From: Pseudomonas paraversuta
Lineage (GTDB): Bacteria > Pseudomonadota > Gammaproteobacteria > Pseudomonadales > Pseudomonadaceae
DNA length: 64,000 bases
Assembly (NCBI RefSeq): GCF_904063065.1
Contig: NZ_CAJFCL010000012.1
Location: forward strand, 1 to 64,000
Direction of reading: 5' to 3'
Positions within the stretch are counted from its first letter, which is position 1, and each line of letters begins with the position of its first letter. A program made the position numbers and the translations under genes. The notes beneath the pieces are model-generated. The model had not been told where the DNA came from. It saw only the letters and a list, made by a program, of their open reading frames with translations, and did not search any database. Positions 49,621 to 58,653 of this stretch are shown piece by piece.

Positions 49621-51255
49621 TTATTTGGGGTAGAGCGGTGGCAGGCTGCTCGGCTCGCTGCCCGCATCGTGCTCACGTTCGGCGGCAGGAATGCTGCGAA
49701 TGGCCTTCCACAGTTCTTCACCCTGCCAGTGCTGACCGGTTTCGCTGTAGAGCGCGCCATTGAGACCATCCAGGGCATCGGACAGCAGTACAAACCGCGC
49801 GGCCATTTCGGCCAGGGTTTCCGGCTGTTGCCGGGCCCAGGCATCGAGTGCCTGGCGGGTGGCCTGCGGGTCGTTGGCAAGGCAGGCGCGCTTGAGATCA
49901 TCGAGCAGGGTGCGGGGGCTGGGACCGGTTTGCGCGGCCCGTAAAATGGCCGGCTGCCAGCGCGCGCGCCACCACAGGCCGAAACCTGCGAGGGTGGTGC
50001 AGGCGAGGATAAAGGTGCTCAGTTGCCAGAGCCACAATGTGGAGTCGTCATTCATTGCCGCAGGCAGGGTGCTGACCGGTGTATCCAGCGCCAGATTCGG
50101 GTTGGCCGCGACCTGTAAGGTCCGTGCAGGCAGGTAACTACGTTCCAGGCTGTCTTCATGGGTGTTCCACCAGACCACCTCGACGGCAGGCAATTCAACC
50201 TGGCCGACCCGGGAGGGGACCAGAGCCTCGCGTTCTTCACGGCTGCCCACCAGGCCGTTTTCGGTGATCTGATTGCTCAGTTGCGGCAGGTCCGGGTAGC
50301 GGCGCAATCCGTTTACATCGGTGGCGGGCAGGGGCGGCAGCTGGGCGCTGGACAGACCTTCAGCCTTGAGGGTGAGGGTACGGGTCAATGATTCGCCCAC
50401 CTGGCAGTGATCCGGCTCGGGGTTCCACGACTCACTGACGCTAAGGCTGCGTGCTGGCAGCCAGGGCGAGTTGGCCGGATAGTCCGCAGGTTTGGGTTTG
50501 ACCGTCAGCGGGATGTCGGCTGTGCTCACATGCACCATTTTTCCAGGCTTGGGGCCCAGCGGGGCAGGGGCGGCGGCTTGCTGGCTGTCAACCTGGGTAG
50601 CGCTGAACGTCTGGGCCGGGATGATCAGCTCGCCGCTTTTCTGCGGGTAAATGCCGTAGCGCAGTTCAATCACGCCGTGGCGTACCCCATTGATCAATTT
50701 CTCGTAGGTCCGCGACTCGCCCAGTTGTTCGACAATGGCGTCTGTCAGGTGCAAGGGGGTCAGGCTGCTGTCGTCGTACAGGGCAACCGAGTGGTAGATG
50801 CGCAGGGTCAGTATTGCCTGGGCCTGAACGTAGACGCTTGGCTGGTCGAGGACGGCTTCGATAAATACCGGCGCCAGCTCGTTGTCGCTGCGGATGCTTT
50901 GAGTGACCGTCAGGCTGATGGGCAGGCTGTGGTAGGCACCGACCTGCAGCGGCGGAATAATCACGGTGCCGGTGCTTTTGGGCTGCAAGGTGATGATCCA
51001 GCGGGTGTTGGCCTTGTTGTCTTCGCTGAGGTCGGTCAGTTGGTTGACCTGGCGCGTACCCCGGACATCGAACAGGGCCTGGAGCGGTGTCAGATCCGGT
51101 TTGCCGAACAGGGTGGCGTCGTTTGATTGAAGGGTCAGCTCGACGGTTTCGCCGGAGTTGAGTTGATTGCGATCAACACTGGCAACCAGCCCGAGCGCAT
51201 GGGCCGGCACGGTCCAGCAGCAGAGCAGGAGAAGCAAGGCGCAAATGCGGTTCAT
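49621..51255 (-). CDS. BatD-like membrane protein
   Basis: 544 residues from the ATG at 51255, overlapping the upstream gene by four bases. Signal peptide (about 1-20, cleavage after AHA), a long periplasmic region of Ig-like beta domains (LVASVDRNQLNSGETVELTL; RVGQVELPAVEVVWWNT), one membrane helix at about 405-425 (LWLWQLSTFILACTTLAGFGLWW), and a cytoplasmic helical tail. Last gene of the six-gene moxR operon. BatD proteins are thought to work with BatA/BatB in envelope stress tolerance; the molecular role is not established. Confidence 0.88.
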   Translation of the reverse strand: MNRICALLLLLCCWTVPAHALGLVASVDRNQLNSGETVELTLQSNDATLFGKPDLTPLQALFDVRGTRQVNQLTDLSEDNKANTRWIITLQPKSTGTVIIPPLQVGAYHSLPISLTVTQSIRSDNELAPVFIEAVLDQPSVYVQAQAILTLRIYHSVALYDDSSLTPLHLTDAIVEQLGESRTYEKLINGVRHGVIELRYGIYPQKSGELIIPAQTFSATQVDSQQAAAPAPLGPKPGKMVHVSTADIPLTVKPKPADYPANSPWLPARSLSVSESWNPEPDHCQVGESLTRTLTLKAEGLSSAQLPPLPATDVNGLRRYPDLPQLSNQITENGLVGSREEREALVPSRVGQVELPAVEVVWWNTHEDSLERSYLPARTLQVAANPNLALDTPVSTLPAAMNDDSTLWLWQLSTFILACTTLAGFGLWWRARWQPAILRAAQTGPSPRTLLDDLKRACLANDPQATRQALDAWARQQPETLAEMAARFVLLSDALDGLNGALYSETGQHWQGEELWKAIRSIPAAEREHDAGSEPSSLPPLYPK

Positions 51256-52994
51256 TGGGGCGAGTCCTGATGTTGCTGCTGTTCGTACCAAAATTTCCGT
51301 CGCAACAATTCGCTGGGGTTGTCGGGAATCTGTCTGAGCCATTGTTCCAGTGCCTGGCGATGCTCCTCGTCCAGGTGGTCTGACGTCGGCGCCGGGGGGC
51401 GGGTGGTCGTATCGTCGGTGGATTCGCTGCCGGGCTCTGGATTGCTGGCTGGCGGAGGCGGTTCCGGGGAATCGTTGTTGTTTGCCGCAGCATCCGGCTC
51501 GGTGGCCGAACTGTTTTCCTGCTGCTGCGCGCTGTCACCCGAGGCGCTGCTGTTACGGGTGCTGATGGCAGGCGCCGGTTCCGGTTCTGAGTCAGTCTCG
51601 GGTTTGTTGTCGGCCGGCGGGGTGGCCTCGGCGTTTTTTTGTTCGAGCACTTTTTCGATCAGGGCTTTGTTCTGTGCCGCTACCTGCAAGTCCGGTTGCA
51701 ACTCCAGAGCTTGTTCATAGGCGTCGATGGCCGCTTCCAGTTGACCGCCCTTGGCCAGCGCATTGCCGCGATTATAGTGGGCGCTGGCGGTGTTGGACTC
51801 GGCAAAGCGCTGAGCCGCAGCGGCGTAATCGCCCGCTTGATACAGGGCAACGCCTTGCCATTGCGCGTCCTCGAAGTGCTCGACGGCTTGCAACGGTTTC
51901 TTCTGCTCCAGTAAACGCTGACCTTGCTGGTCGGGGCGCAGCCACAGGTCGGTGAAGCTCATGGCGTAACCGGGCTGGGGCAGCATCAATAACAACGGCA
52001 GGCACAGCAGCCAGCCGCGGCGGCCTGCGCAGGCTGCCAACAGCAACAGTGGCAGCAGCAACCAGTAGCCCTGGTCGGCCCAGGTGTCCAGTTGCAGGGT
52101 CTGGCCGTTATTGCGTAACTGCCGGGGCCCGTCGAGCAGGCCCAGGCCGCGCAAGTCGTTGTCGTCCAGGCGCGCCTGGCGGTAGCGGCCGTCAACTTCG
52201 AGGGCGAAGGCCCGCAGGGCCGCGCTGTCGAGGCGGGGCATGAGGATGGCGCCCTGGTCGTCCTTGAGAAACTGGCCGTTTTCATCAACCACCGGCGCAC
52301 CCTCACGACTGCCGATGCCGAGCATCAGTAACTGCGGGGTATGGCCCTTCAAGACCTGGCTGATGCCCTCGCGCTCCTGTTCGCTGAGCGATGAGGTGAT
52401 AAGCAGCAAGCGGCCCTGGCCCAGGGCCCCCTGATCCAGCAGCTTGAGGGCTTTGGCCACCGCCAGATCGGCGCGATGGCCCGGCTGCGGCATGATGGAG
52501 GGCTTGAGCGCTTCGAGCAGGTTGCGGCTGGTGGACAGGTCATCGGACAGCGGCACCAGGGTATGGGCGCTGCCGGCGTAGACAATGACGGCCGTTTGCG
52601 CATCGCTGCGGCTTTGCAACAGGTCGTAGAGTTTGCGTCGCGCCTGCTCCAGCCGGTTTGGATTTTTGTCCGTGGCCAGCATCTCCGGAGTGAGCTGCAA
52701 CATCACCACCAACGGGTCGGCAGGCTTTTGGGTGGATTGCTCAACCCGCTCCCAGCTTGGGCCCAGCAGTGCCAGCAGGGCTAGCAGCCAGGCCAGTCCC
52801 AGGGCGATCCAGGGCAGTTTGCTGTTACGCCCGCTGCCGCCACTGAGCAGTACGCGATGGAAGGCCACCGGCAGAATCATCTGCCAGCGCCCCGCACGTT
52901 TTTGTCGGTGCCAGAGTTTCCACAGCAACCAGCACAGCAGCGGCAAGAGCAACAGCCATTCGGGACGGAACCAGTGGGGCCAGAGCGTGCTCAT
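51252..52994 (-). CDS. BatB-like VWA/TPR membrane protein
   Basis: 580 residues from the ATG at 52994. Two N-terminal membrane helices, a von Willebrand A domain (about 90-290), another pair of helices (about 305-350), TPR repeats (AHYNRGNALAKGGQLEAAIDAYEQALELQPD, about 405-435), then a low-complexity Pro/Glu/Ser/Asn-rich stretch to about 555. The VWA metal site is degenerate: VVMLQLTPEML where an active MIDAS has DxSxS. Overlaps its neighbours by four bases on each side. Probably a complex partner of the intact BatA. Confidence 0.9.
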   Translation of the reverse strand: MSTLWPHWFRPEWLLLLPLLCWLLWKLWHRQKRAGRWQMILPVAFHRVLLSGGSGRNSKLPWIALGLAWLLALLALLGPSWERVEQSTQKPADPLVVMLQLTPEMLATDKNPNRLEQARRKLYDLLQSRSDAQTAVIVYAGSAHTLVPLSDDLSTSRNLLEALKPSIMPQPGHRADLAVAKALKLLDQGALGQGRLLLITSSLSEQEREGISQVLKGHTPQLLMLGIGSREGAPVVDENGQFLKDDQGAILMPRLDSAALRAFALEVDGRYRQARLDDNDLRGLGLLDGPRQLRNNGQTLQLDTWADQGYWLLLPLLLLAACAGRRGWLLCLPLLLMLPQPGYAMSFTDLWLRPDQQGQRLLEQKKPLQAVEHFEDAQWQGVALYQAGDYAAAAQRFAESNTASAHYNRGNALAKGGQLEAAIDAYEQALELQPDLQVAAQNKALIEKVLEQKNAEATPPADNKPETDSEPEPAPAISTRNSSASGDSAQQQENSSATEPDAAANNNDSPEPPPPASNPEPGSESTDDTTTRPPAPTSDHLDEEHRQALEQWLRQIPDNPSELLRRKFWYEQQQHQDSPQ

Positions 52995-54067
52995 CGGCGC
53001 CTCCGCAGACGCAGACGTTTGAGCTGCGAACGCCAGTGGGGATGTTGTTGCAGAAAATGTTCCTTGCTCAGCCAGCGTTGCAGTGGATTGTTTGGCCACA
53101 GTTCCCGTATCACCAGCAACACGCTCAGCAGCAGGGCACTGGCCAATGGCCAGCTGTAAAGTGCCTGTACCGGACGGGCCTGGGTCGGCTGCTGGGCGAC
53201 GGGCTCCAGTCGGTCGAGGGTGTCTTTGATGGCGGCCAGCTCCTGACCATCGCGGGCCCGGAAGTACTGACCGCCGGTGACTTTGGCAATTTCCTGCAGA
53301 GCCGGTTCGTCCAGGTCCACCCCGGGATTGATGCTGAACATGCCCTTGGCACTGCTTTGGGCAGGGTCGGCGCCGATGCCGATCGGATAAATTCTGACCC
53401 CTTCCTCGGCGGCAAGGCGGGCGGCAGTCAGCGGGTCGATCTGCCCGCCGTTGTTGGCCCCGTCGGTCACCAGAATCAACACTCGACTCTGTGCCGGGCG
53501 CTGGCGCAAGCGCTTGAGGGCCAGGCCAATGGCGTCGCCGATGGCGGTGTTTTTACCGGCAATGCCGATTCGCGCTTCATCCAGCCAGGTGTGGACGGTG
53601 TGGCGGTCGAAGGTCAAAGGCGCTTGCAGATAGGCCTGACTGCCGAACAGGATCAGGCCTACGCGGTCGCCTTCGCGGTTTTCCAGGAAGTCCCCGAGCA
53701 GGCTTTTGACCAGATCGAGACGACTGATGTCTTCGTTGTGCCATTGCATGTCCGGGAAGTCCATGGAGCCGGAAACATCCACCGCCACCAGCAAATCCCG
53801 GCCGCTGGCGGCAATGGGCAGTGGCTCACCCAGCCACTGTGGGCGCGCGGCAGCGGTCAGCAGCAGCAGCCATAAGAGCAAAAACGGAATTTGCTGGCGC
53901 AATGAAGGCATTGTTGCGCGGGCTTTGCGCCGGGCCAGCTCTTCCAGGTCAGACAGAAAACTGACTTTGAGTGCGGCCTCGCCGCTGTCGGCGGCCGGCA
54001 GCACCAGGCGCATCAGCCAGGGCAGCGGCAACAGGGCGAACAGCCAGGGCCAGGCGAACTCAAACAT
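52991..54067 (-). CDS. BatA-like VWA membrane protein
   Basis: 358 residues from the ATG at 54067. Membrane helices at about 5-25 and 60-77, a VWA domain with an intact metal site (DVSGSMDFP at about 95-103, then TAIGDAIG and LVTDGANNGG), and a C-terminal helix at about 305-322. The MIDAS faces the periplasm. Encoded between DUF4381 and BatB with overlapping ends, as in other moxR operons. Confidence 0.92.
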   Translation of the reverse strand: MFEFAWPWLFALLPLPWLMRLVLPAADSGEAALKVSFLSDLEELARRKARATMPSLRQQIPFLLLWLLLLTAAARPQWLGEPLPIAASGRDLLVAVDVSGSMDFPDMQWHNEDISRLDLVKSLLGDFLENREGDRVGLILFGSQAYLQAPLTFDRHTVHTWLDEARIGIAGKNTAIGDAIGLALKRLRQRPAQSRVLILVTDGANNGGQIDPLTAARLAAEEGVRIYPIGIGADPAQSSAKGMFSINPGVDLDEPALQEIAKVTGGQYFRARDGQELAAIKDTLDRLEPVAQQPTQARPVQALYSWPLASALLLSVLLVIRELWPNNPLQRWLSKEHFLQQHPHWRSQLKRLRLRRRR

Positions 54068-54554
54068 GTTTGCGAATCCAGGTTTCAACCGCTTGATTGA
54101 GGCCGGCAATCGCCTTGTCATCAAGCTTGCATTCGGGCTTGTAGGCCCCTTCAACCAGCACCATCCAGCGCGTCAGACCGGCCGCCGGACAGCGGTTGTC
54201 GAGGAATGCCAGCCATTTGCGGCCATTGAGCGTGTGGCTCTGGCTGTAGGGGTAGTGGTTGCGGCACAGGCGTTTGAGCAGGCCGTTGAGTTGTTGCAGC
54301 CAGGCTCCGGCCGGTGCGCCGTCGTAGGGTTTGGGGAAACCTGCAAGCTCTTCAAGCGCCGCCAGCCGCACCGGGTCCAGAGGTTGCTCGGCCCTGCGCG
54401 GCTGGCGCTTGACCGGCAGATATCGGCGTAGCCACCACAGGCCCCAGGCCAGGGCCGCAAGGAGGATCAGCAGCAGCCACCAGCCGGGCGCAGGCGGCCA
54501 GAAGCCGATCACGGGCGGCTGGATCAGGGGCTGCAGCTGTTCCAGGTCTTTCAT
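54060..54554 (-). CDS. DUF4381 membrane protein
   Basis: 164 residues. One membrane helix near the N-terminus (about 24-42: WWLLLILLAALAWGLWWL) and a cytoplasmic helical domain (ALEELAGFPKPYDGAPAGAWLQQLNGLLKRLC). DUF4381 genes accompany MoxR/DUF58/BatA genes widely; function unknown. Overlaps DUF58 by four bases and BatA by eight. Confidence 0.9.
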   Translation of the reverse strand: MKDLEQLQPLIQPPVIGFWPPAPGWWLLLILLAALAWGLWWLRRYLPVKRQPRRAEQPLDPVRLAALEELAGFPKPYDGAPAGAWLQQLNGLLKRLCRNHYPYSQSHTLNGRKWLAFLDNRCPAAGLTRWMVLVEGAYKPECKLDDKAIAGLNQAVETWIRKHV

Positions 54555-55495
54555 AATGGTTTGCCGGGGCGTTTGGCGTTCAGGTATTCACGCAATTGCT
54601 CGATCATTTCACTTTGTGTGCTCAACGGCATCAGCATCACGCTCAATTTTTGTGCCAGCAACGCCCAGCGCGCAATACGTGCTTCGCCCTGGGCGCGATA
54701 GGCCTGACGCAAGTCGTAGTTGAGGGTGTCCAGCTCCAGCTGTGCTCCGCGTTCGGCAAAGCGCAGCAGGCCGGCAGCGGGCAGGGCGTGGTCCAGCGGG
54801 TCGGACAGCGGCAGCAGCATCAAGTCGCAATGGCGGGCCAACAGGCTCAGTTGCTGCTCGGCGGCGTCGGTGAGTGCGCGCTCATCGCAAATCACAATCA
54901 CCAGGCTGCCGGGGCGCAGCACTTCCCGCGCCCGGATCAGCGCCATGCCCAGGGCATCGCGGTCGGACTGCACTTCGGTGTGCAGCGACTGGTTGACCCG
55001 TACCAGACGGTTAAGCAGTTGCAGCAGGCTCTGCTTGCTGCGCCGGGGTTTGATTTCGTAATGTTCGTGGTCGCCGAATACCAGTCCGCCCACCCGGTCG
55101 TTGTGCCCCAGTGCCGCCCAGCCGATCAGACTGGCAGCCTGGGCTGCAAGCACCGACTTGAACATCAGGCCCGAGCCAAAGAACAGCCGCCGGCTTTGTT
55201 CGGCGAGAATGAAGATCGGCCGTTCGCGCTCTTCATGGAACATTTTGGTGTGCGGCTCCTGGGTGCGAGCCGTGACGCGCCAGTCGATGGTGCGCACATC
55301 GTCACCGGCCTGATAGACCCGTACCTGATCGAAATCCACGCCGCGGCCGCGCAATTTTGAATGGTGCAGGCCCGCCATCGGGCTGCGCTGGCCAGGGGAG
55401 GCGAACAGTTGTACTTCGCGCACCCGGTGCCGCATCTCGATCAGTTCGGCAAGGGTGACGCGAATGCCGGGCTCGGCGGGCAGGGGGTTGTTCAT
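54551..55495 (-). CDS. DUF58 protein of the MoxR operon
   Basis: 314 residues. The DUF58 core is seen as GRGVDFDQVRVYQAGDDVRTIDWRVTARTQEPHTKMFHEERERPIF (about 49-95), followed by a degenerate VWA-like half (SLVIVICDERAL). These proteins are presumed substrates or adaptors of the MoxR chaperone. Separated from moxR by three bases. Confidence 0.92.
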   Translation of the reverse strand: MNNPLPAEPGIRVTLAELIEMRHRVREVQLFASPGQRSPMAGLHHSKLRGRGVDFDQVRVYQAGDDVRTIDWRVTARTQEPHTKMFHEERERPIFILAEQSRRLFFGSGLMFKSVLAAQAASLIGWAALGHNDRVGGLVFGDHEHYEIKPRRSKQSLLQLLNRLVRVNQSLHTEVQSDRDALGMALIRAREVLRPGSLVIVICDERALTDAAEQQLSLLARHCDLMLLPLSDPLDHALPAAGLLRFAERGAQLELDTLNYDLRQAYRAQGEARIARWALLAQKLSVMLMPLSTQSEMIEQLREYLNAKRPGKPL

Positions 55496-55498
55496 GGG

Positions 55499-56458
55499 TC
55501 AGGCGACGGCAACGACGTCAAGGATGCGCTGCACCACACGGTCCTGGTCGATACCGGCGGCTTCAGCTTCGAACGACAAAATGATCCGGTGACGCAGAAC
55601 GTCAAACAGCACGGCCTGAATGTCTTCGGGGCTGACGAAGTCGCGTCCGGCCAGCCAGGCATGCGCCCGGGCACAGCGGTCCAGGGCAATCGAGCCGCGG
55701 GGGCTTGCGCCATAGGCGATCCAGTCGGCCATTTCCGGGTCGAACTTGCCCGGAGTACGGGTGGCCATGACCAGTTGCACCAGGTATTCCTCTACTGCAT
55801 CGGCCATGTACAGGCCGAGGATTTCCTTGCGTGCAGCAAAAATGGCTTGCTGGCTGACCCGGCGCTCGGGTTTGGTTTCACCGTTGAGCGCTTCGCCGCG
55901 GGCCTGCTGCAGGATGCGCCGTTCGACAGCCGCATCGGGGAAGCCGATTTTGACGTGCATCAGGAAGCGGTCGAGCTGGGCTTCGGGCAACGGATAGGTG
56001 CCTTCCTGCTCGATCGGGTTTTGCGTGGCCATCACCAGGAACAGCGGCGACAGTTCGTAGGTGCTGCGCCCGACACTGACCTGGCGCTCGGCCATGGCTT
56101 CGAGCAATGCCGACTGAACCTTGGCCGGCGCGCGATTGATTTCATCCGCCAGCACCAGATTGTGGAAAATCGGCCCTTGCTGGAAGACGAAACTGCCGGT
56201 CTCCGGACGATAGATTTCAGTCCCGGTGATGTCGGCGGGGAGCAGGTCGGGGGTGAACTGAATTCGATGGAACTGCGCTTCAATCCCTTCCGCCAATTCT
56301 TTGATGGCCTTGGTTTTTGCAAGGCCGGGCGCACCCTCGACCAGCATGTGGCCGTCAGCCAGCAGCGCGATCAGCAGGCGGTCGATGAGTTTTTCCTGAC
56401 CGAGAATCTGCGTTGAGAGAAAGGTTCGCAGCGCAAGCAGCGCTTCACGATGTTCCAT
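55499..56458 (-). CDS. MoxR-type AAA+ ATPase
   Basis: 319 residues from the ATG at 56458. Walker A GAPGLAKTK (about 42-50), Walker B LVLADEINRAP (about 101-111), sensor 1 ATQNPIEQEGTYPLPEAQLDRF, and the C-terminal lid domain. MoxR ATPases are chaperones that activate VWA-containing partners, here presumably BatA/BatB through DUF58. First gene of the operon; a paired direct repeat lies about 110-140 bases upstream. Confidence 0.95.
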   Translation of the reverse strand: MEHREALLALRTFLSTQILGQEKLIDRLLIALLADGHMLVEGAPGLAKTKAIKELAEGIEAQFHRIQFTPDLLPADITGTEIYRPETGSFVFQQGPIFHNLVLADEINRAPAKVQSALLEAMAERQVSVGRSTYELSPLFLVMATQNPIEQEGTYPLPEAQLDRFLMHVKIGFPDAAVERRILQQARGEALNGETKPERRVSQQAIFAARKEILGLYMADAVEEYLVQLVMATRTPGKFDPEMADWIAYGASPRGSIALDRCARAHAWLAGRDFVSPEDIQAVLFDVLRHRIILSFEAEAAGIDQDRVVQRILDVVAVA

Positions 56459-56566
56459 CGTTGACTGTTCCTGAAAAGGACACCGACGGCGCAAGAGTTA
56501 CGCCGGGGCTGGGGCCGTTACTTTAATCCATTGGAGGGGTCGCGGACTAATCGCAGGGGGAGCTTT

Positions 56567-56601
56567 TTAAGGAAAAATCCGATATTTAAGGAAAAATCCG
56601 A
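56567..56601. repeat. 16-bp direct repeat upstream of moxR
   Basis: TTAAGGAAAAATCCGA occurs at 56567-56582 and again at 56586-56601, a period of 19 bp. It is in the 187-base gap between the moxR start and the end of the MFS gene, on the upstream side of moxR, so it could be a regulator site for the Bat operon. Confidence 0.6.
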
Positions 56602-56645
56602 AATCCAGGGAGTTGTTGAGAACAGTGCTCATCTGTGCCTCGCCA

Positions 56646-57821
56646 TTACCGGCGTCTGGCCAGTGTCACCAGGGTGACGCCGATCAAGGCGGTCAAACCG
56701 GTCAGCCACAGGATGACCGTCTGGGTGCCCAAGGGACCTGCCAGCAGGGCAATCAGTAGTCCGGCCAAGGGTTGGGACAGGTTGTTGAGCAAACTGACCA
56801 CACCCACGGTTTTGCCAAAATCCTGTGGCGGGATGACTTTCTGGCGAACACTGCGAAAGTAGATGTTGAACATCTTGTCGAAGCCGGTAATCAGCAAGAA
56901 GCCCAGGGTGTAGGCCCAGATATTCGGGCTCAGGGCGGTGATCAGCGCGCCACATGCGATCATGGAGTAGGACAGGCTGCCCAGCACTTTCAAAGACAGG
57001 GTCGAGCGCGCCAGGTAAAACAGAATGGCAATGGTCGTCAGCGCGCCTGCGGCCTGCAAGCCGGCATAGGTCTGCTTGCCGGCCGCATATTGGCCGATGA
57101 CCATGGCCGCGGAGGTGGCCAGGGTGACACCGATCAGCAAATTGACGCCGACTGCCAGGACGATGATTTTTTGCAACTCTGCCAATTGGCGGATATGCCT
57201 GAAGGCGATGCGCAATGGCTGTAGCCAGAGGTCTTGGTGTTGCTCGAAGGTTGGCAGGTTGACCCTGGTATTGCGTTGCCAGAACAGCATCGCCAGATCG
57301 GCCAGAACAAAGAGTCCGGCTACGGCCATGACCACCCAGTGCCAGGCCCAGATTTCGAGCAGCAATGCAGCTACCAGCGGCCCCAGAACCAATCCGCTCT
57401 GATCGGCGATCTGCGAGTAGGACAGGGTTTTGCCGTAGGTGTAGTGCTTGAAGATGTGCGGCATCAGCACCTCCCGGGCCATGACGCCCTGGGTGGTCAG
57501 TACCCCGCACAGTGCTGACAGGATGACCACCCAGTGAATCCCGTCGAACAGTGCGTAAAGCCCTACGGCGATGACGCAGGCAACCGCGCGATAGACCTGG
57601 CTGATGTGCAGGATGCGTACCGGGGGGTATTTGTCACAGAGTGCCCCGCAGACCGGGAACGCCAGATAGCGCGGCAAAGACTCGACAAAAAATGCCAGTC
57701 CGGCCCACGACACGCTATTGGTGGTCTGGAACACAATCAGCGGCACGATAAATAACAGGATCTGGTCGGCAAGCCGCGACACAAACAGCGAAATGAAAAA
57801 AGCCAGGTAATCCTTACGCAT
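56646..57821 (-). CDS. MFS transporter, substrate unknown
   Basis: 391 residues with about twelve membrane segments. The N-terminus (FFISLFVSRLADQILLFIVPLIVF) and the loop GALCDKYPPVRILHISQVYRA are of the MFS_1/MFS_3 exporter type related to the enterobactin exporter group. The late segment FGKTVGVVSLLNNLSQPLAGLLIALLAG also fits. It follows the amidohydrolase gene after 32 bases, across a small hairpin, and may be co-transcribed with it. Confidence 0.8.
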   Translation of the reverse strand: MRKDYLAFFISLFVSRLADQILLFIVPLIVFQTTNSVSWAGLAFFVESLPRYLAFPVCGALCDKYPPVRILHISQVYRAVACVIAVGLYALFDGIHWVVILSALCGVLTTQGVMAREVLMPHIFKHYTYGKTLSYSQIADQSGLVLGPLVAALLLEIWAWHWVVMAVAGLFVLADLAMLFWQRNTRVNLPTFEQHQDLWLQPLRIAFRHIRQLAELQKIIVLAVGVNLLIGVTLATSAAMVIGQYAAGKQTYAGLQAAGALTTIAILFYLARSTLSLKVLGSLSYSMIACGALITALSPNIWAYTLGFLLITGFDKMFNIYFRSVRQKVIPPQDFGKTVGVVSLLNNLSQPLAGLLIALLAGPLGTQTVILWLTGLTALIGVTLVTLARRR

Positions 57822-57839
57822 GCCGTTCTCGTGTCAGTG

Positions 57840-57858
57840 GCTAAACACCCTGTTTAGC
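57840..57858 (-). other. hairpin between amidohydrolase and MFS genes
   Basis: GCTAAACA and TGTTTAGC form a perfect 8-bp stem with a 3-base loop, overlapping the amidohydrolase stop codon. Without a T-run it is more likely an mRNA processing or attenuation hairpin than a full terminator. Confidence 0.4.
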
Positions 57859-58603
57859 TCAAGCGATAAAACTCCCGGGCGTTGTGCCACAGGGCCCGCG
57901 CGGCGCCGTCCTCACCCAGGGCATCGCTCAACAAGACGATGTCGCTGTCTGCAAAGGGGCGGGGCGCGCGGGTCGACGGCAAGTCGCTGCCAAACATCAG
58001 TGCATGGGGGTTGGCGCTGTGAATCTGTCGCAGTACGCCGGGCAGCGCGAAATCTACCCGGCCAAAACCACAGGCTTTGACCCGAACCCCGTATCCGGCC
58101 AGGCGCAGCAGGCTGGGCAAGCCTTCATGGCTCAGCCCCAGGTGATCGATGCTCAGGGCTGGCAAGCGCAGCAGCCGGGTTTCAATGGCTGGCAGTTCCC
58201 GCGAGTCGATATACAACTCCGAATGCCAGCCCACGCAGTCATGCACCCTTTTGGCCAGGGATTCGAGCTGGTCCAGTTGCTCGGAACCGCCGCGCTTGAG
58301 ATTGAAGCGCAAGGCGCGAACACCATGCCGGTCCAGGGTTTGCAACTGGGTATCGGTGACGCTGGCGGGCAGTTGCGTTACCCCCACGAAGCCCGGGCCC
58401 AGGCGGTTCAGTGCAGCGATCAGGTAAGTCTGATCGAAACCCTGAAAAGATCCCGAGACCACGGCCCCGCCGACGATGCCCAGGGGGCGGGTACGTTCCT
58501 GGTAATCATCGACACTGAAAAACTCGGGCATATAGCCGTTGTTCGGGATCAGCGGATAGGCGCTGTCGATGATATGGCAGTGAGCATCGAAGATCGGGCG
58601 CAT
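57854..58603 (-). CDS. amidohydrolase-2 family metal hydrolase
   Basis: 249 residues, a TIM-barrel enzyme of the PDC/ACMSD-like amidohydrolase-2 group: DAHCHIID at 5-12 (metal-binding HxH), GVRALRFNLKRGG, LSIDHLGL (metal His) and LMFGSDLPSTRAP with the catalytic Asp near the end. Relatives hydrolyse lactones such as 2-pyrone-4,6-dicarboxylate. Together with the MFS gene that follows it suggests use or export of an aromatic or lactone compound; the substrate is unknown. Confidence 0.85.
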   Translation of the reverse strand: MRPIFDAHCHIIDSAYPLIPNNGYMPEFFSVDDYQERTRPLGIVGGAVVSGSFQGFDQTYLIAALNRLGPGFVGVTQLPASVTDTQLQTLDRHGVRALRFNLKRGGSEQLDQLESLAKRVHDCVGWHSELYIDSRELPAIETRLLRLPALSIDHLGLSHEGLPSLLRLAGYGVRVKACGFGRVDFALPGVLRQIHSANPHALMFGSDLPSTRAPRPFADSDIVLLSDALGEDGAARALWHNAREFYRLS

Positions 58604-58653
58604 GGCGGCATTACCTGCGTTTCAGGGGTAAGCAGTTGTTGTGGTCAGGTGGT

